Source of the DNA: CATOSP01 sp965216155
GTDB lineage: Bacteria; Chloroflexota; Dehalococcoidia; Lucifugimonadales; UBA3495
NCBI GenBank assembly: GCA_965216155.1
Contig: CBDCFD010000005.1
Location: forward strand, 434,001-498,000
Length of the DNA: 64,000 bases
Direction of reading: 5' to 3'
Shown piece after piece: positions 42,604 through 51,662 of the stretch. Position 1 is the stretch's first letter; each line of letters begins with the position of its first letter. Below the pieces are notes generated by a model, which searched no databases, was not told the DNA's origin, and saw only the letters and a program-made list of their open reading frames with translations. Position numbers and translations under genes: made by a program.

Positions 42604-44579
42604 AGCGTTGCCGTGCCCTTTGTGTCTGAATTGGACAGGTGCTTCTGGAACCAGGCCAGGGTGCGGGCCAGGTATTCCTCCCGCATCTTGGGATGGCCGA
42701 GGCGGGTGAAGGAGTGGGCGCTGCCGGGGAAACGGACGAACTCCACCTCTTTGCCCAGCCGCTTGAGAACGGTGAAGTATTCCTCGCTCTGGGAGATGGG
42801 GCAGCGGTAGTCCGACTCGCCGTGCAGCAGCAGGACGGGAGCGTTGACGTTGGCCGCGTAGGTGATCGGTGAGCGCTTTAGCAATTCCCCGGCCGCATCC
42901 ATCAACGACCCGCCCCACTGCACCTCGCCGAAACTGGCGCCGATGTCGGACGTGCCGTACATGCTGTAGAGGTCGGTGCAGGGCGCGCCCACGACGCCCG
43001 CGGCGAACCGGTCGTTGTGTCCCAGAATCCAGCTTGTCATAAACCCGCCGTAGCTGTAGCCGTGGACTCCGAGCCGGGCAGCATCGACGTAGGGCCTCTC
43101 TATAGCCAGGTCCACCGCGGCCATCAGGTCCAGGTAGTCCTCCCCGCCCCAGTCCTCCAGCACGGCGGTCATGAAGTCGTCGCCGTAGGTGGATGAGCCT
43201 CTCGGGTTGACCGCCAGCACCAGGTAACCCGCCGTGGCCAACACCTGCTGTACCGTGGCGAAGGAGTCGTAGAACGCCCCGTTGGGCCCGCCGTGGATGT
43301 CCATAATCAGCGGATATTTCTTGGAAGCCTCGAAGTCCGGCGGGAACCACAACCGGCATTCGATGGTCAGACCGGCCCGCTCGAAGTCGAACTTTTCCAT
43401 GATCGCGGGCGGACTCGCCGCCAGGTAATCGTGGTTTATCTCGGTCAACCGCTTTCTATTCCCGGTATCAAGCTCCACCTGGAACAGGTCGCCGGGGACC
43501 GTCGGAGAGGAGGAGAGTTCAACCGCCCGCATCGCCTTGCGGTCCAGGGTCAGCCCTGTCGCCTGATGCCCGCCTCCGGAGAGAGTCTTGACGCCGCCTC
43601 CGTTGGGGTCCGCCTCACAAAGAAACGACTCGCCCCGCCGCTCTCCCAGAAACAGAATTCGGTCGTCGCCGGTCCAACGCATGGACGGGCCGGGGTTCAT
43701 TGGCGGGAAACTCACGAAGGGTCTGATCGCGTCATCGGAGATGCGTTTCGGGGAGCGGCCGGGCTGGATAACGTAGAGCCAGGACTGCCAGGAGACCATT
43801 CCCAACGGCGCTTCCGTGGCCGCGGCCAGGAGCCGTTCCCCGTCCGGCGACCAGGTTAGCGCCCCCACCCCGTTCAGTCCTTCGGACCATAGCCGCGGCT
43901 CGCCGCCGCCGGCGGAAACGACGTACCCCTCGGTCAAAGCGCGGATATCCCGGTCGTCGCGCCTCCCGGAGATAAACGCCACCCGGGAACCGTCGGGCGA
44001 CCAGGCGGCGGCAAAATCATCCCAGTCGCCATCGGTTAGCTGGGAAGTAGACCCATCCTTCGCCTCCACGGTGAACAGATGAAAGTGAGCGTTGCCGCGC
44101 CAGCCCAGGGTGTCGTAGCGGTACCTGATCCTGCTCACTTCGGTAACCCTTGGAGCGGAGGCGGGAGCGTCGTCCGGCTCCGGAGAATCCTCCGGCACAT
44201 CGGCGCAGACCAGCAACCGGCTGCCATCGGGAGACCATGAAAAGTCGGAAACACCGCCGCCGAGTTGGGTAAGCCGGGAGGCTTCACCGCCCCCGGCGCT
44301 GATTAGCCACACCTGCCGCTTTCCATCTCCGCCGGGCCGGAGGAACCCAAGGGTGTTGCCGTCCGGAGAGAACTTGGGTGCGCTGTCCTTCGTTCCCTGG
44401 GTAAACTCAATGGCCTGCCCCGAATCCAGCGTCATCAGCATGATGCGGGAGCGGCCGTCCATCTCCTTGGCATCGGTCCAGGAGAGAGTGTAGGCCAGGC
44501 GTTCACCATCGGGGGAGAGCGCCGGATCCCCCACGTTCTTGAGCTTGTAGATTACGTCGGGAGATATGGGGTTGGTCAT
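42600..44579 (-). CDS. S9 family serine peptidase (prolyl-oligopeptidase/acylaminoacyl type, 659 aa)
   Basis: The N-terminal part (1-380) is a beta-propeller with repeated 'PDGxRL' blades such as LSPDGERLAYTLSW, FSPDGNTLGFL and WSPDGSRLLVC. The C-terminal alpha/beta-hydrolase domain has GVHGYSYGGFMTSWILGH with the nucleophile Ser, LLHGESDYRCPISQSEE with the Asp, and PGSAHSFTRLGHP with the His. Family members cut short peptides after proline or remove acylated residues, with the propeller limiting substrate size. No signal peptide is visible, so it is cytoplasmic. The 44576-44758 frame and the Uma2 gene overlap its two ends. Confidence 0.93.
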   Translation of the reverse strand: MTNPISPDVIYKLKNVGDPALSPDGERLAYTLSWTDAKEMDGRSRIMLMTLDSGQAIEFTQGTKDSAPKFSPDGNTLGFLRPGGDGKRQVWLISAGGGEASRLTQLGGGVSDFSWSPDGSRLLVCADVPEDSPEPDDAPASAPRVTEVSRIRYRYDTLGWRGNAHFHLFTVEAKDGSTSQLTDGDWDDFAAAWSPDGSRVAFISGRRDDRDIRALTEGYVVSAGGGEPRLWSEGLNGVGALTWSPDGERLLAAATEAPLGMVSWQSWLYVIQPGRSPKRISDDAIRPFVSFPPMNPGPSMRWTGDDRILFLGERRGESFLCEADPNGGGVKTLSGGGHQATGLTLDRKAMRAVELSSSPTVPGDLFQVELDTGNRKRLTEINHDYLAASPPAIMEKFDFERAGLTIECRLWFPPDFEASKKYPLIMDIHGGPNGAFYDSFATVQQVLATAGYLVLAVNPRGSSTYGDDFMTAVLEDWGGEDYLDLMAAVDLAIERPYVDAARLGVHGYSYGGFMTSWILGHNDRFAAGVVGAPCTDLYSMYGTSDIGASFGEVQWGGSLMDAAGELLKRSPITYAANVNAPVLLLHGESDYRCPISQSEEYFTVLKRLGKEVEFVRFPGSAHSFTRLGHPKMREEYLARTLAWFQKHLSNSDTKGTATL

Positions 44580-44758
44580 AACACTCTACCCTTCCGATTC
44601 TCCGTATTTGCCGTCTGGCGGTGGACGATCCGGTCTACGGAGCCCTGGCCGCGGGAGTCCTCTAGCCGCAGGGTCACGTAAGGTATACCAGGTCCGAGGG
44701 TCCTGTTCCCCAGTTTGCCCAGCATGGGAGCACGACCCTCGATGTACATCACCATCAA
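44576..44758 (-). CDS. Possible small protein (60 aa) overlapping the peptidase start
   Basis: The frame ends with TGA overlapping the ATG of the peptidase (ATGA), which is the only positive sign. The sequence (YIEGRAPMLGKLGNRTLGPG, then LRLEDSRGQGSVDRIV) has a protein-like composition but no recognised family. Starts TTG/ATG lie close together and no ribosome site is evident. It may be a real leader gene or a chance overlap. Confidence 0.3.
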   Translation of the reverse strand: MMVMYIEGRAPMLGKLGNRTLGPGIPYVTLRLEDSRGQGSVDRIVHRQTANTENRKGRVL

Positions 44759-44807
44759 CGGCTAAGGCGAGGCTCATTCCCGGGCACGGGGTTTCTCAAC
44801 TGGACGC

Positions 44808-45467
44808 CTATAGCTGGAAGGTCTTCTTCCAGATGCCCGGAGAGCCTTCGGCGTGGGTCATCAGGTCGCGCATCCGGGGATTGTCCGGGTTGATGTCCCG
44901 CTGGGCCAGCCAGGGCTCCGTATCGGACACACCCTCGTGTTCGAATTCGTATACCACGGCGTACTTGGGCTGGCCGCGCACCGCCCGCCAGCGGCGCCCC
45001 CGGATGCAGCCGGGAACCTTTTCGTAATTGGGCACGTAAACGCCGCTGTACCAGCGGTTCCACTCGTCCTCGTTCTCAGGGGAAATATCCATCCTGCCGA
45101 TCTGGAGGGCCGGGGCCATGCCGCTGCCGGCAATATCATCGGTCAACGCCTGCGGGTGGACCATCTCGTAGATGTTATTGATGAAGTTAGTCCCGATGAT
45201 GCTGGGGCTGACTCGCGACCCCCATTCGGTGCGGGGCCGGTCCTTGAAGGCGTCGGTCTCGATTACGGCCGGACTCTCCAGTTCGTAGCAGGCCAGGTGC
45301 TTCGGCCCGCTTCGGACCGCCTCGTAGCGGGCGGCGTTGAGAATCCCGGGGACCGACAGCAACTCTTTAAGGTGCTCCTCGTTGTACCAGTGGTTGAAGT
45401 CGTCCTCTTTGTCCGCTGGGATATCGGCCCAGACCATCATTAGAGCGGTGCCCTTCTTGTTAGCCAT
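44808..45467 (-). CDS. Dimeric alpha-beta barrel (EthD/DUF4286-like) protein with two repeats (219 aa)
   Basis: Two homologous ferredoxin-like halves are visible. The first has MMVWADIPADKEDDFNHWYN and ACYELESPAVIETDAFKD. The second has LQIGRMDISPENEDEWNRWY and AVVYEFEHEGVSDTEPW. Each half keeps the 'NxWYxxxH/Y..xxxPG' pattern of stress-responsive A/B-barrel and EthD-like proteins. These often act on or bind hydrophobic catabolic intermediates. AGGAGG precedes the ATG. It sits 40 bases upstream (with respect to sequence position) of the CoA-transferase gene on the same strand, so it may share a transcript with the CoA-transferase pair. Confidence 0.75.
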   Translation of the reverse strand: MANKKGTALMMVWADIPADKEDDFNHWYNEEHLKELLSVPGILNAARYEAVRSGPKHLACYELESPAVIETDAFKDRPRTEWGSRVSPSIIGTNFINNIYEMVHPQALTDDIAGSGMAPALQIGRMDISPENEDEWNRWYSGVYVPNYEKVPGCIRGRRWRAVRGQPKYAVVYEFEHEGVSDTEPWLAQRDINPDNPRMRDLMTHAEGSPGIWKKTFQL

Positions 45468-45507
45468 AGCTTCCTCCTGTTCGATTCGTAGACTTGATTC
45501 CTGGGAG

Positions 45508-46752
45508 TTACCAGACCACTTTGGCTTCCTGCAAAGCCCTTACTTCTTCCAAAGGTATGCCAAGCAACCCGTGGAAAACTGCGTCGTTGTCCTCACCCAG
45601 GGAAGGGGTCCAACCGTCCAGTCGCGCCGGGGTCTCGGTGAATCGCCAGGGAGGCGCAACGCCCCGCTGCCTCCCCTTTTCCGGGTGGGATACCTCCGGG
45701 AAGGACTCGCGGGCGGCCAGGTGCGGGTCGGCCATGAGTTGGTCTGCGGAAAGAGACGGGAACGCCGCCACACCCTGGGCTTGGAGCAGGTCCGTAGCTT
45801 CCCAGGGAGAACGCTCCCGCGTCCATGCCTCAACCCGCCGGTCGAGGTCATCCCGATGCAGCCAGCGTTGGTAACCGTCGCCGAAGCAAGGCTCCTGCGC
45901 CCAAGAGGGGTCTCCCAATGCGCGGCATAGCCCCTGCCATTCGCGGGGGTTCGTGACGGCGATGCTCACCCAGGCGTCATCACCGGCGCAACGATAAACC
46001 CCATGGGGAGACGCGGCGCCGTTGCGGTTACCCTGTGGCGCTTGCTCCCGTTGGTTCATGGCGAAGTCCAAGAGCGCCGGGCCAATGAACGCCGTGGCGA
46101 CGTCCCTGACCGACACGTCCAGATGCAGGCTCCGGTCTTCCGCAACCTCGCCGTGATTAAGGTTAATTGAATCAAGGGAAGGAGACTTCCCGCACAATGC
46201 GGCCACCGCGCACAAGGCTCCCATCACCCCGCCGGTGTGGTCCATGGCATGGCGTAATTCAACCGGAGGCCCATCCGGATAACCCGTGAGATGACCCAGG
46301 CCGCCCGCCGCGGCGAACATGGGCGCATAGCCCGAATATCCCCGCTCCGGACCAGTCTGCCCGTTGGAGGAGAGAGACACCATCAAAAGGTCTTTCTTGA
46401 CTTCCCGGAGCCGGTCAAACCCCAGGCCCAGCCGTTCCAGGACCCCCGGCCGGAAGTTCTCCAACACCATGTCGCTGACCCGGACCAATTCGAGCGCGAG
46501 CTCCACGGCTCTGGACTCCTTGAGGTTGAGCGTAACGGAAAATTTGTTGGCGTTGACCTGCTCGAAGCTGGAGGGGGGCTTGCCGTACATCGTATGAGGG
46601 CGGCGGGTTATGTCCAGCCTCGCGGAGCTTTCGACTTTGATCACCTGCGCCCCCAGTTCGGCCAGCATTAGCCCGGCGAAGGGTCCTGCTGCGTGGACGG
46701 AGAAGTCCGCCACTCTGACTCCAGACAACGGCCCTGTCTTATCTCCTGCCAT
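45508..46752 (-). CDS. CaiB/BaiF class III CoA-transferase, Asp-containing member (414 aa)
   Basis: Family signatures include GVRVADFSVHAAGPFAGLML, GAQVIKVE, NKFSVTLNLKESRAVELA, VLENFRPGVLERLGLGFD and a C-terminal DNDAVFHGLLGIPLEEV block. The catalytic-region motif HAMDHTGGVMGALC keeps the Asp expected to form the enzyme-CoA anhydride. The protein should move CoA between carboxylic acids. It starts 5 bases after the stop of the paralogous gene 46758-47981, so the two are certainly co-transcribed and may form one heteromeric enzyme. Confidence 0.9.
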   Translation of the reverse strand: MAGDKTGPLSGVRVADFSVHAAGPFAGLMLAELGAQVIKVESSARLDITRRPHTMYGKPPSSFEQVNANKFSVTLNLKESRAVELALELVRVSDMVLENFRPGVLERLGLGFDRLREVKKDLLMVSLSSNGQTGPERGYSGYAPMFAAAGGLGHLTGYPDGPPVELRHAMDHTGGVMGALCAVAALCGKSPSLDSINLNHGEVAEDRSLHLDVSVRDVATAFIGPALLDFAMNQREQAPQGNRNGAASPHGVYRCAGDDAWVSIAVTNPREWQGLCRALGDPSWAQEPCFGDGYQRWLHRDDLDRRVEAWTRERSPWEATDLLQAQGVAAFPSLSADQLMADPHLAARESFPEVSHPEKGRQRGVAPPWRFTETPARLDGWTPSLGEDNDAVFHGLLGIPLEEVRALQEAKVVW

Positions 46753-46757
46753 AACCG

Positions 46758-47981
46758 TCAGACCACCCCCGATCGGGCTAATTCGACTATATCTATTGGC
46801 GAGTACCCAAGCTCCCCGTAGACTTCCCGGTTATGCTCCCCCAGAAGCGGAGCACGGCCAGGTTTGTCGAGGACGCCGCCGAACCGGAAGGGTGGCCCGG
46901 CATATTCGAAGCGGCCCGCCGATGGATGGTCGACCTCCTCATAGAAACCGCGCTGCCGCTGCTGCTCGCTGTGGAATACCTCTCCCGGCGAGTAGTAGGG
47001 GGCGAAGGGGACACCGTGCGCCTGCGCCTCCCGGTACAGCCACTCCTTGGTGTGGGAGCTAGACCACTCTCTTAAGTGGGCGTTTATCTCCGGACCGTAC
47101 TCTCCGGGGTTTTGGAATTTCTCGGCGGCCGCCCATTCCGGGTAGTCCAGCAGTCTTGCCAGGTCCTCCCACTGGCGGGGTTCCAGGGTCAGAAGCTCCA
47201 CGTAGCCGTCCTGGGCCGGCAGGGTCCCGCCAACGCGGAAGTAGCGAGAGAAACGGTCTTCCACCACCCCTTCGGCTTCGAGACGCTGAATGGGCACGTA
47301 GCCGAGGGAAAGTTGGGCTTCTTGCATCGAACAGTCTACGGCCTGTCCCGGAGCGCCGTTCGACCGGGCGTAAACAGCCGCTACCACGCCCAGCGCGGCG
47401 GTAAGTCCACCCTGGTACGACCCCATCTGACTTCCCGCCGCCAACGGAGCGCGGCCGGGGAAAGTGTCAAGCGCGAGACCGTTCGGCAGCAGATAGCCTT
47501 CGCCGCCTGCGTGAAACACATTCACATCGTAAGCACGGTATCCGGCATAGGGGCCCCAACTGCCAAAAGGCGTGACCGACGCGACGATTAGGTTGGGATT
47601 GGAGTGTCCAAGGGAATCGGCGTCAAGGCCCTCGGCGGATGCGCGGTCAGGCTGCCGGTCATGTACCAAGACGTCTGAAACCGCAGCCAACTCGTGAAGG
47701 ACTGCGCTCCCGTGTCGATCATCCAGGTTGAGGGTTACACCATTCTTGCCGGTGTTGAGGTAGAGAAACAGTCCGCTGCGTTCGGAATGGGGAACGTCGC
47801 CAGGGAAAGGTCCCTGACGCCTGGCAAGGTCGCCGGTGGTGGGCGGCTCCACCTTAACGACTTCCGCGCCAAGGGATGCCAACAGCTTGCCGCAGTACGG
47901 CCCGGCGATCATGTCCGCGACTTCCAGTACGCGGAGGCCCGCAAGGGGTTGGTGGGGAGTGGTTGTTGAGTTAGATGTCAT
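46758..47981 (-). CDS. CaiB/BaiF class III CoA-transferase, Asp-lacking member (407 aa)
   Basis: Family signatures include GLRVLEVADMIAGPYCGKLL, GAEVVKVEPP, LYLNTGKNGVTLNLDDRHG and GHSNPNLIVASVTPFGSWGP. By alignment to its partner, the place of the catalytic Asp (MDHTGG) is taken by Ser (GSYQGG). Loss of the Asp suggests a partner subunit rather than a stand-alone transferase. The frame is open to 48071, but the ATG at 47981 begins the family region; an AGGAGG lies about 19 bases upstream, rather far. It overlaps nothing when that start is used. Confidence 0.88.
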   Translation of the reverse strand: MTSNSTTTPHQPLAGLRVLEVADMIAGPYCGKLLASLGAEVVKVEPPTTGDLARRQGPFPGDVPHSERSGLFLYLNTGKNGVTLNLDDRHGSAVLHELAAVSDVLVHDRQPDRASAEGLDADSLGHSNPNLIVASVTPFGSWGPYAGYRAYDVNVFHAGGEGYLLPNGLALDTFPGRAPLAAGSQMGSYQGGLTAALGVVAAVYARSNGAPGQAVDCSMQEAQLSLGYVPIQRLEAEGVVEDRFSRYFRVGGTLPAQDGYVELLTLEPRQWEDLARLLDYPEWAAAEKFQNPGEYGPEINAHLREWSSSHTKEWLYREAQAHGVPFAPYYSPGEVFHSEQQRQRGFYEEVDHPSAGRFEYAGPPFRFGGVLDKPGRAPLLGEHNREVYGELGYSPIDIVELARSGVV

Positions 47982-48006
47982 ATCGGTTCTTGCTGCGGAA
48001 CCTCCT

Positions 48007-48387
48007 TTAACCGGCGGGCGTGGCGTACATGAGAAGCGGAAGCGCGCTCTCACCTTCTGGAACCGGTTCAATTTGTTCGGTTACCGGGTTGACTCTGAAC
48101 CTGCGATTCTCCAGGAACTCGTACCCGACGAGGGGGACCGGAGTGGTGATTACAGTGGCCCCGAATTCTCTGCCCTGGACTTCTCCATCTGCGTGATAGG
48201 TCTCCAATTCCACGACGCCGTTTGCCGTCATAAAAGTCAGGCTTCCGTTCCGAAACTGGCGCAGACCCAACTCTGCTATTTCTTCGGCCGGCAACCCAAC
48301 GTAGACCGACCCGGTGTCGACCAGGAAGCTATACTCCTTGGAACGCCGCGGCCCGTATATTGTGGCTGTTACGAATGTGCGCCCCAT
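48007..48387 (-). CDS. Clan AA retropepsin-like aspartic protease (126 aa)
   Basis: The single catalytic motif FLVDTGSVYVGLP near residue 20 and the flap-to-C-terminal PLVGYEFLENRRFRVNP block fit a single-domain, retropepsin-like bacterial aspartic protease that works as a dimer. GGAGG precedes the ATG. Such proteins are widespread but poorly studied in bacteria. It lies between a CoA-transferase gene and the MaoC-type gene on the same strand, 16 bases after the latter stops. Confidence 0.85.
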   Translation of the reverse strand: MGRTFVTATIYGPRRSKEYSFLVDTGSVYVGLPAEEIAELGLRQFRNGSLTFMTANGVVELETYHADGEVQGREFGATVITTPVPLVGYEFLENRRFRVNPVTEQIEPVPEGESALPLLMYATPAG

Positions 48388-48403
48388 ATCACGTTACCTC
48401 CAG

Positions 48404-49642
48404 CTACACCGGCAGAATCGGAGGGGTGTTCTCGTCCCTGGGAGCGTCCCGCAGGAAGTGGCCGCTGCCGTCGGTGAACCAGGGAATCCTGGGGTCGCGG
48501 GAGGGGAGCATAACCGTCGCGTAACCGGGAGCGGTGACCTCGCCCCGCTGATTTTCGGCCCAGATCTCCAGGTCTACCAGCGGAGCGTCGCCGCTCAGGT
48601 ACTTGCGGACCACTTTCCCCTTGCACCATTGGGTGTCACCGTAGACGTTAAAGCGGCGGCACTCGACCCGCAACCGTTTCAGGAAGGCATCATCGCCCAT
48701 CCAGTTGGTCAGCAGCGTGCCCATCCAGGACACTCTCTGCGGCCCGTAATCGTAAGCCCCAGGCACGCCCACGGCCTCGGCTACGGAATCGCGTAGATGG
48801 CCGATGCCGGTGTACTCCAGCCCGCCGCCGGCCTCTGGGTTGCGGAAGAAATGGTCCGGGTGCCGCATGGCCTCGCGCAACAGCACGCCGTGGGCGCTGG
48901 ACCTGCCAGTACCCACCAGGAAGGCGCTAACGTCCTGCAATGACAGGGGACCGCGGACGATGGGGTCGATCTCCTCCCCAACCAGCGTGTCCTCCCAATA
49001 GCGCGGTTGTCCGCCCCTGGCGGTCTCGTTCAACACCTGCTGGTCTATGGCTTCCAACTCGTCGGGTTCGTAGTGGTGCCGGCGCGGCACATCAGCGTAT
49101 TTCCCCCGCTCTCTGGAGGCCCGCCGCTGGTGACGGGTACACCAGCCAACCACCCGGGCCAACATCTCGTCCCGCTGGTTCGTATATATCGTTTCGACAT
49201 ACTGGATGACCAACGTGGCGGAATAACGGCTCTGCTTCTCTTCGACGTCCAGTACCCGTTCCACACAGTTGACCGCGTCTCCGGGACGCAGCGCCCGGAA
49301 GAATTCCCAGTCGTTACCGGCGAAGAACCCGTGAACGCCGGGCAAGCCCCACCGAGTGCGGCCCGACCAGTGGCGCATGTACGGAGCGCAGGGATGACCG
49401 ATGACCGAACCGTACTTGGAATAGGATGCGTATTCCAGGTCCCGGAACAGTGGGTTGGCATCACCGATCCCGTTGACGAAGTTAATCAGCGCCCCCAGGG
49501 AGGCGTCGCGGGTGAACTGCTCCGTCCGCAGCCGCATCCCGATCATGGCCTTAGCCCTGTCGATGGCCTCTTGGGAGATCTCCTCAACCTCGGGAAGGGT
49601 CTCAGTTACCTGCTGCTGTTGGTCCTGCTGTGTCATGGGCAT
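48404..49642 (-). CDS. MaoC/FAS1-like dehydratase with two hotdog domains (412 aa)
   Basis: The first hotdog (about residues 20-170) reads GMRLRTEQFTRDASLGALIN, FVNGIGDANPLFRDLEYA and HGFFAGNDWEFFRALRPGDA. The second (about 215-390) has DTLVGEEIDPIVRGPLSLQD and TGIGHLRDSVAEAVGVPGAYDYG. This matches acyl-CoA (de)hydratases of the MaoC_dehydrat_N type. It probably hydrates an enoyl-CoA made available by the neighbouring CoA-transferases. The start at 49642 (MPMTQQDQ) fits the GTGAGGT ribosome site; the frame extends 23 codons more. Confidence 0.85.
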   Translation of the reverse strand: MPMTQQDQQQQVTETLPEVEEISQEAIDRAKAMIGMRLRTEQFTRDASLGALINFVNGIGDANPLFRDLEYASYSKYGSVIGHPCAPYMRHWSGRTRWGLPGVHGFFAGNDWEFFRALRPGDAVNCVERVLDVEEKQSRYSATLVIQYVETIYTNQRDEMLARVVGWCTRHQRRASRERGKYADVPRRHHYEPDELEAIDQQVLNETARGGQPRYWEDTLVGEEIDPIVRGPLSLQDVSAFLVGTGRSSAHGVLLREAMRHPDHFFRNPEAGGGLEYTGIGHLRDSVAEAVGVPGAYDYGPQRVSWMGTLLTNWMGDDAFLKRLRVECRRFNVYGDTQWCKGKVVRKYLSGDAPLVDLEIWAENQRGEVTAPGYATVMLPSRDPRIPWFTDGSGHFLRDAPRDENTPPILPV

Positions 49643-49647
49643 TGACC

Positions 49648-50049
49648 TCACTGACTGTTGGTGACCGACCCCTGAATGACGTCTGTGACAAACACAAGGA
49701 TCAGAAACCATATCTCCAATCCAAGATGGACGAGTGGTCCATCAGCTAACTGTCTGCCCGTCACGTAATCGGTCTGACTCAGGATTCGCGCCACGCTTCC
49801 AAACATAGCAACATAATTGCCGATCACTACCCCAACGCAAGCTAACTTAGCGACGGCCAACAAAACGGAATTGTCTAGAGGGACGTTTGACCAGAAGTCG
49901 AAAAAGACAAAGCCAATTTCGAATTCGACTTGAAACAGCCCTACACCAAGAGCAGCAGTCCCAATTGTAAGAATTCCGAGAGCTTGATTCTGCCGGTTGG
50001 CGTTAATCTCCACGAATCCGACTCTCCATGACCAAACCGGGCCTGTCAA
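49648..50049 (-). CDS. Small membrane protein (133 aa), unknown
   Basis: Three or four hydrophobic helices are visible (ALGILTIGTAALGVGLFQV, LLAVAKLACVGVVIGNYVAM, LGLEIWFLILVFVTDVI). The start is TTG in a TTGA overlap with the upstream gene, so the two are coupled. It ends 5 bases before the MaoC-type gene start. No family recognised; composition is AT-richer than neighbours. Confidence 0.6.
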   Translation of the reverse strand: MTGPVWSWRVGFVEINANRQNQALGILTIGTAALGVGLFQVEFEIGFVFFDFWSNVPLDNSVLLAVAKLACVGVVIGNYVAMFGSVARILSQTDYVTGRQLADGPLVHLGLEIWFLILVFVTDVIQGSVTNSQ

Positions 50050-50288
50050 TTATTACGGTTCTTGCTAGATCTTAGGAATACGACGCCTAGTACCAATAAG
50101 AACAAGCTGACTAGCAGAGGTAGCAGCATGAGTCCTAAGCTGATGTTTCCCAGATTCGGACTCAGAGCCGCAGTCCAGATGATTACCAAAGTCAGGACAC
50201 CGTATACTACCAAGCTGATTAGGCCAATCCCCTCATTTCTTTGACCCGTGTTGTTTTTTCGGTGAACTAACTTGCCCAGGACGTTCAT
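50046..50288 (-). CDS. Small membrane protein (80 aa), unknown
   Basis: Two hydrophobic helices are visible (GLISLVVYGVLTLVIIWTAA and SLGLMLLPLLVSLFLLVLGV), with a basic tail. An ATG at 50288 preceded by GGGGG at 7 bases is preferred; the frame also opens at an ATG at 50312 without a good ribosome site. Its stop overlaps the next gene's TTG start. Both small membrane proteins are unlike the flanking CoA-transferases and may form a separate two-gene unit. Confidence 0.6.
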   Translation of the reverse strand: MNVLGKLVHRKNNTGQRNEGIGLISLVVYGVLTLVIIWTAALSPNLGNISLGLMLLPLLVSLFLLVLGVVFLRSSKNRNN

Positions 50289-50389
50289 GTTCGCCCCCAA
50301 GATATCTCCCATTCCAAAAATGGGCTCAGTTGCGGGACTCGCGTTCTCCGTCGATTGCCATCACATACCGTCACGGCATTGTGCTTACG

Positions 50390-51619
50390 TTACCAGAGGA
50401 CCTGCGCTTCTTCCAAGTGCCTGATCTCCTCCTCAGTCATGCCCAAGACACCGCCGAAAATCTGTTGGTTATGCTGCCCCAACGTCGGAGCGTGGCCGCG
50501 TATTTCCGGCGGTGTCTTCTCCAGGTTCCACATCAGGTTGAATATCGGCTCCACTCCCAAGGCCGGGTGTTCGATCTCCTGGTACAGCCCCCTTTCCCGG
50601 TTGTGACGGTCGTACAGCCGTTCCTCGGCGTCCATCACGGGAATGGCCGCTACTCCATGGGACTGCAATAGCTCGGTGATCTCCCAGGCATCCCGCTGGA
50701 GGGTCCACCGAGACATGTGCTCGTCCAACTCCTGCCGGTGCCGGTGCCTCTGGTAGCGGCTGGCAAACCGGTCTTCGGTTGTCCAATCCGGCGTCCCCAT
50801 CGCCGTCACCAGGCCGAGCCACTCTTCATCGTTTGCCACGGCGATTGAGACCCACCGGTCTTCGCCCTGGCAGGGGTAGTTTCCGTAGGGTGCCATCGTC
50901 GGGTCGTAGTTTCCCATCGGAGCAAGCACCCGGCCCGTCGCCTCGTACTCCATCAGGCCCGCCCCCATGGTGGCTACGGTAGCGCGGAGCATGGAAAGGT
51001 CCACATACTGCCCCCGCCCGGTCTTGCGGCGCTGGTGAAGGGCCGCCACCGTGGCGAACACAGCATGAAGCGCGCCGCTGATGTCGGCGTATGCGTGCTT
51101 GAGGCCCAGGGGCCGTTCCCCCTCATAGCCCAGAGTGCTGTCGAGTCCCGCCATCGCACCGATCGACGGCGCGTAGGCCCGTAGGTCGCGCAGCGGCCCC
51201 GTCTGTCCGTGGGAGGAGATGGAGACCATGACAATGTCTTCTTTGATGCCCTTTAGCTCCCTGTAGCCCAGCCCTAGGCGCTCCATCACCCCAGGGGAAA
51301 AGTTCTCCAGCACCACGTCGCTGTGGGCAACCAGCCTGCGTGCCAGGTCGACCGCCTCCGGGTGGTTGGTGTTTAACGTGACGCTGAGCTTGCCCCGGTT
51401 CACATTGTGGAACATGGGGTGCTGTTCCGGGTCCCGCTCCGTGCCGATTATCGGCCTGCCCTGGCGCATGTAGTCCAGCCGTTGGCGGGTCTCCACCTTA
51501 ATGACCTCGGCCCCCATGTCAGCCAGCACCATGCCCGGGATGGCCCCGGCCAACACCCAGCCAAAGTCCAATACGCGGTACCCGGCAAGTGGTCCTCTAT
51601 TTTTGGGCTGATCTTGCAA
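50390..51619 (-). CDS. CaiB/BaiF class III CoA-transferase, Asp-containing member (409 aa)
   Basis: GYRVLDFGWVLAGAIPGMVL, GAEVIKVETRQRLDYMR, GKLSVTLNTNHPEAVDLAR and VLENFSPGVMERLGLGYREL place it in class III. The active-site region HAYADISGALHAVFATVAAL keeps the Asp. The start is TTG with GAGGA upstream. It follows the Asp-lacking paralogue 51663-52874 by 43 bases in the same direction, repeating the gene order of the 45508/46758 pair. The C-terminus HNQQIFGGVLGMTEEEIRHL is intact. Confidence 0.9.
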   Translation of the reverse strand: MQDQPKNRGPLAGYRVLDFGWVLAGAIPGMVLADMGAEVIKVETRQRLDYMRQGRPIIGTERDPEQHPMFHNVNRGKLSVTLNTNHPEAVDLARRLVAHSDVVLENFSPGVMERLGLGYRELKGIKEDIVMVSISSHGQTGPLRDLRAYAPSIGAMAGLDSTLGYEGERPLGLKHAYADISGALHAVFATVAALHQRRKTGRGQYVDLSMLRATVATMGAGLMEYEATGRVLAPMGNYDPTMAPYGNYPCQGEDRWVSIAVANDEEWLGLVTAMGTPDWTTEDRFASRYQRHRHRQELDEHMSRWTLQRDAWEITELLQSHGVAAIPVMDAEERLYDRHNRERGLYQEIEHPALGVEPIFNLMWNLEKTPPEIRGHAPTLGQHNQQIFGGVLGMTEEEIRHLEEAQVLW

Positions 51620-51662
51620 AAGTCCTCATTATTGGACAGAGAGAGATGGGGTCACATGGGGC

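Noticed and set aside
47981..48071. N-terminal extension of the CoA-transferase to 48071
   Set aside because: It would overlap the protease gene and is Arg/Phe-rich sequence outside the family fold.
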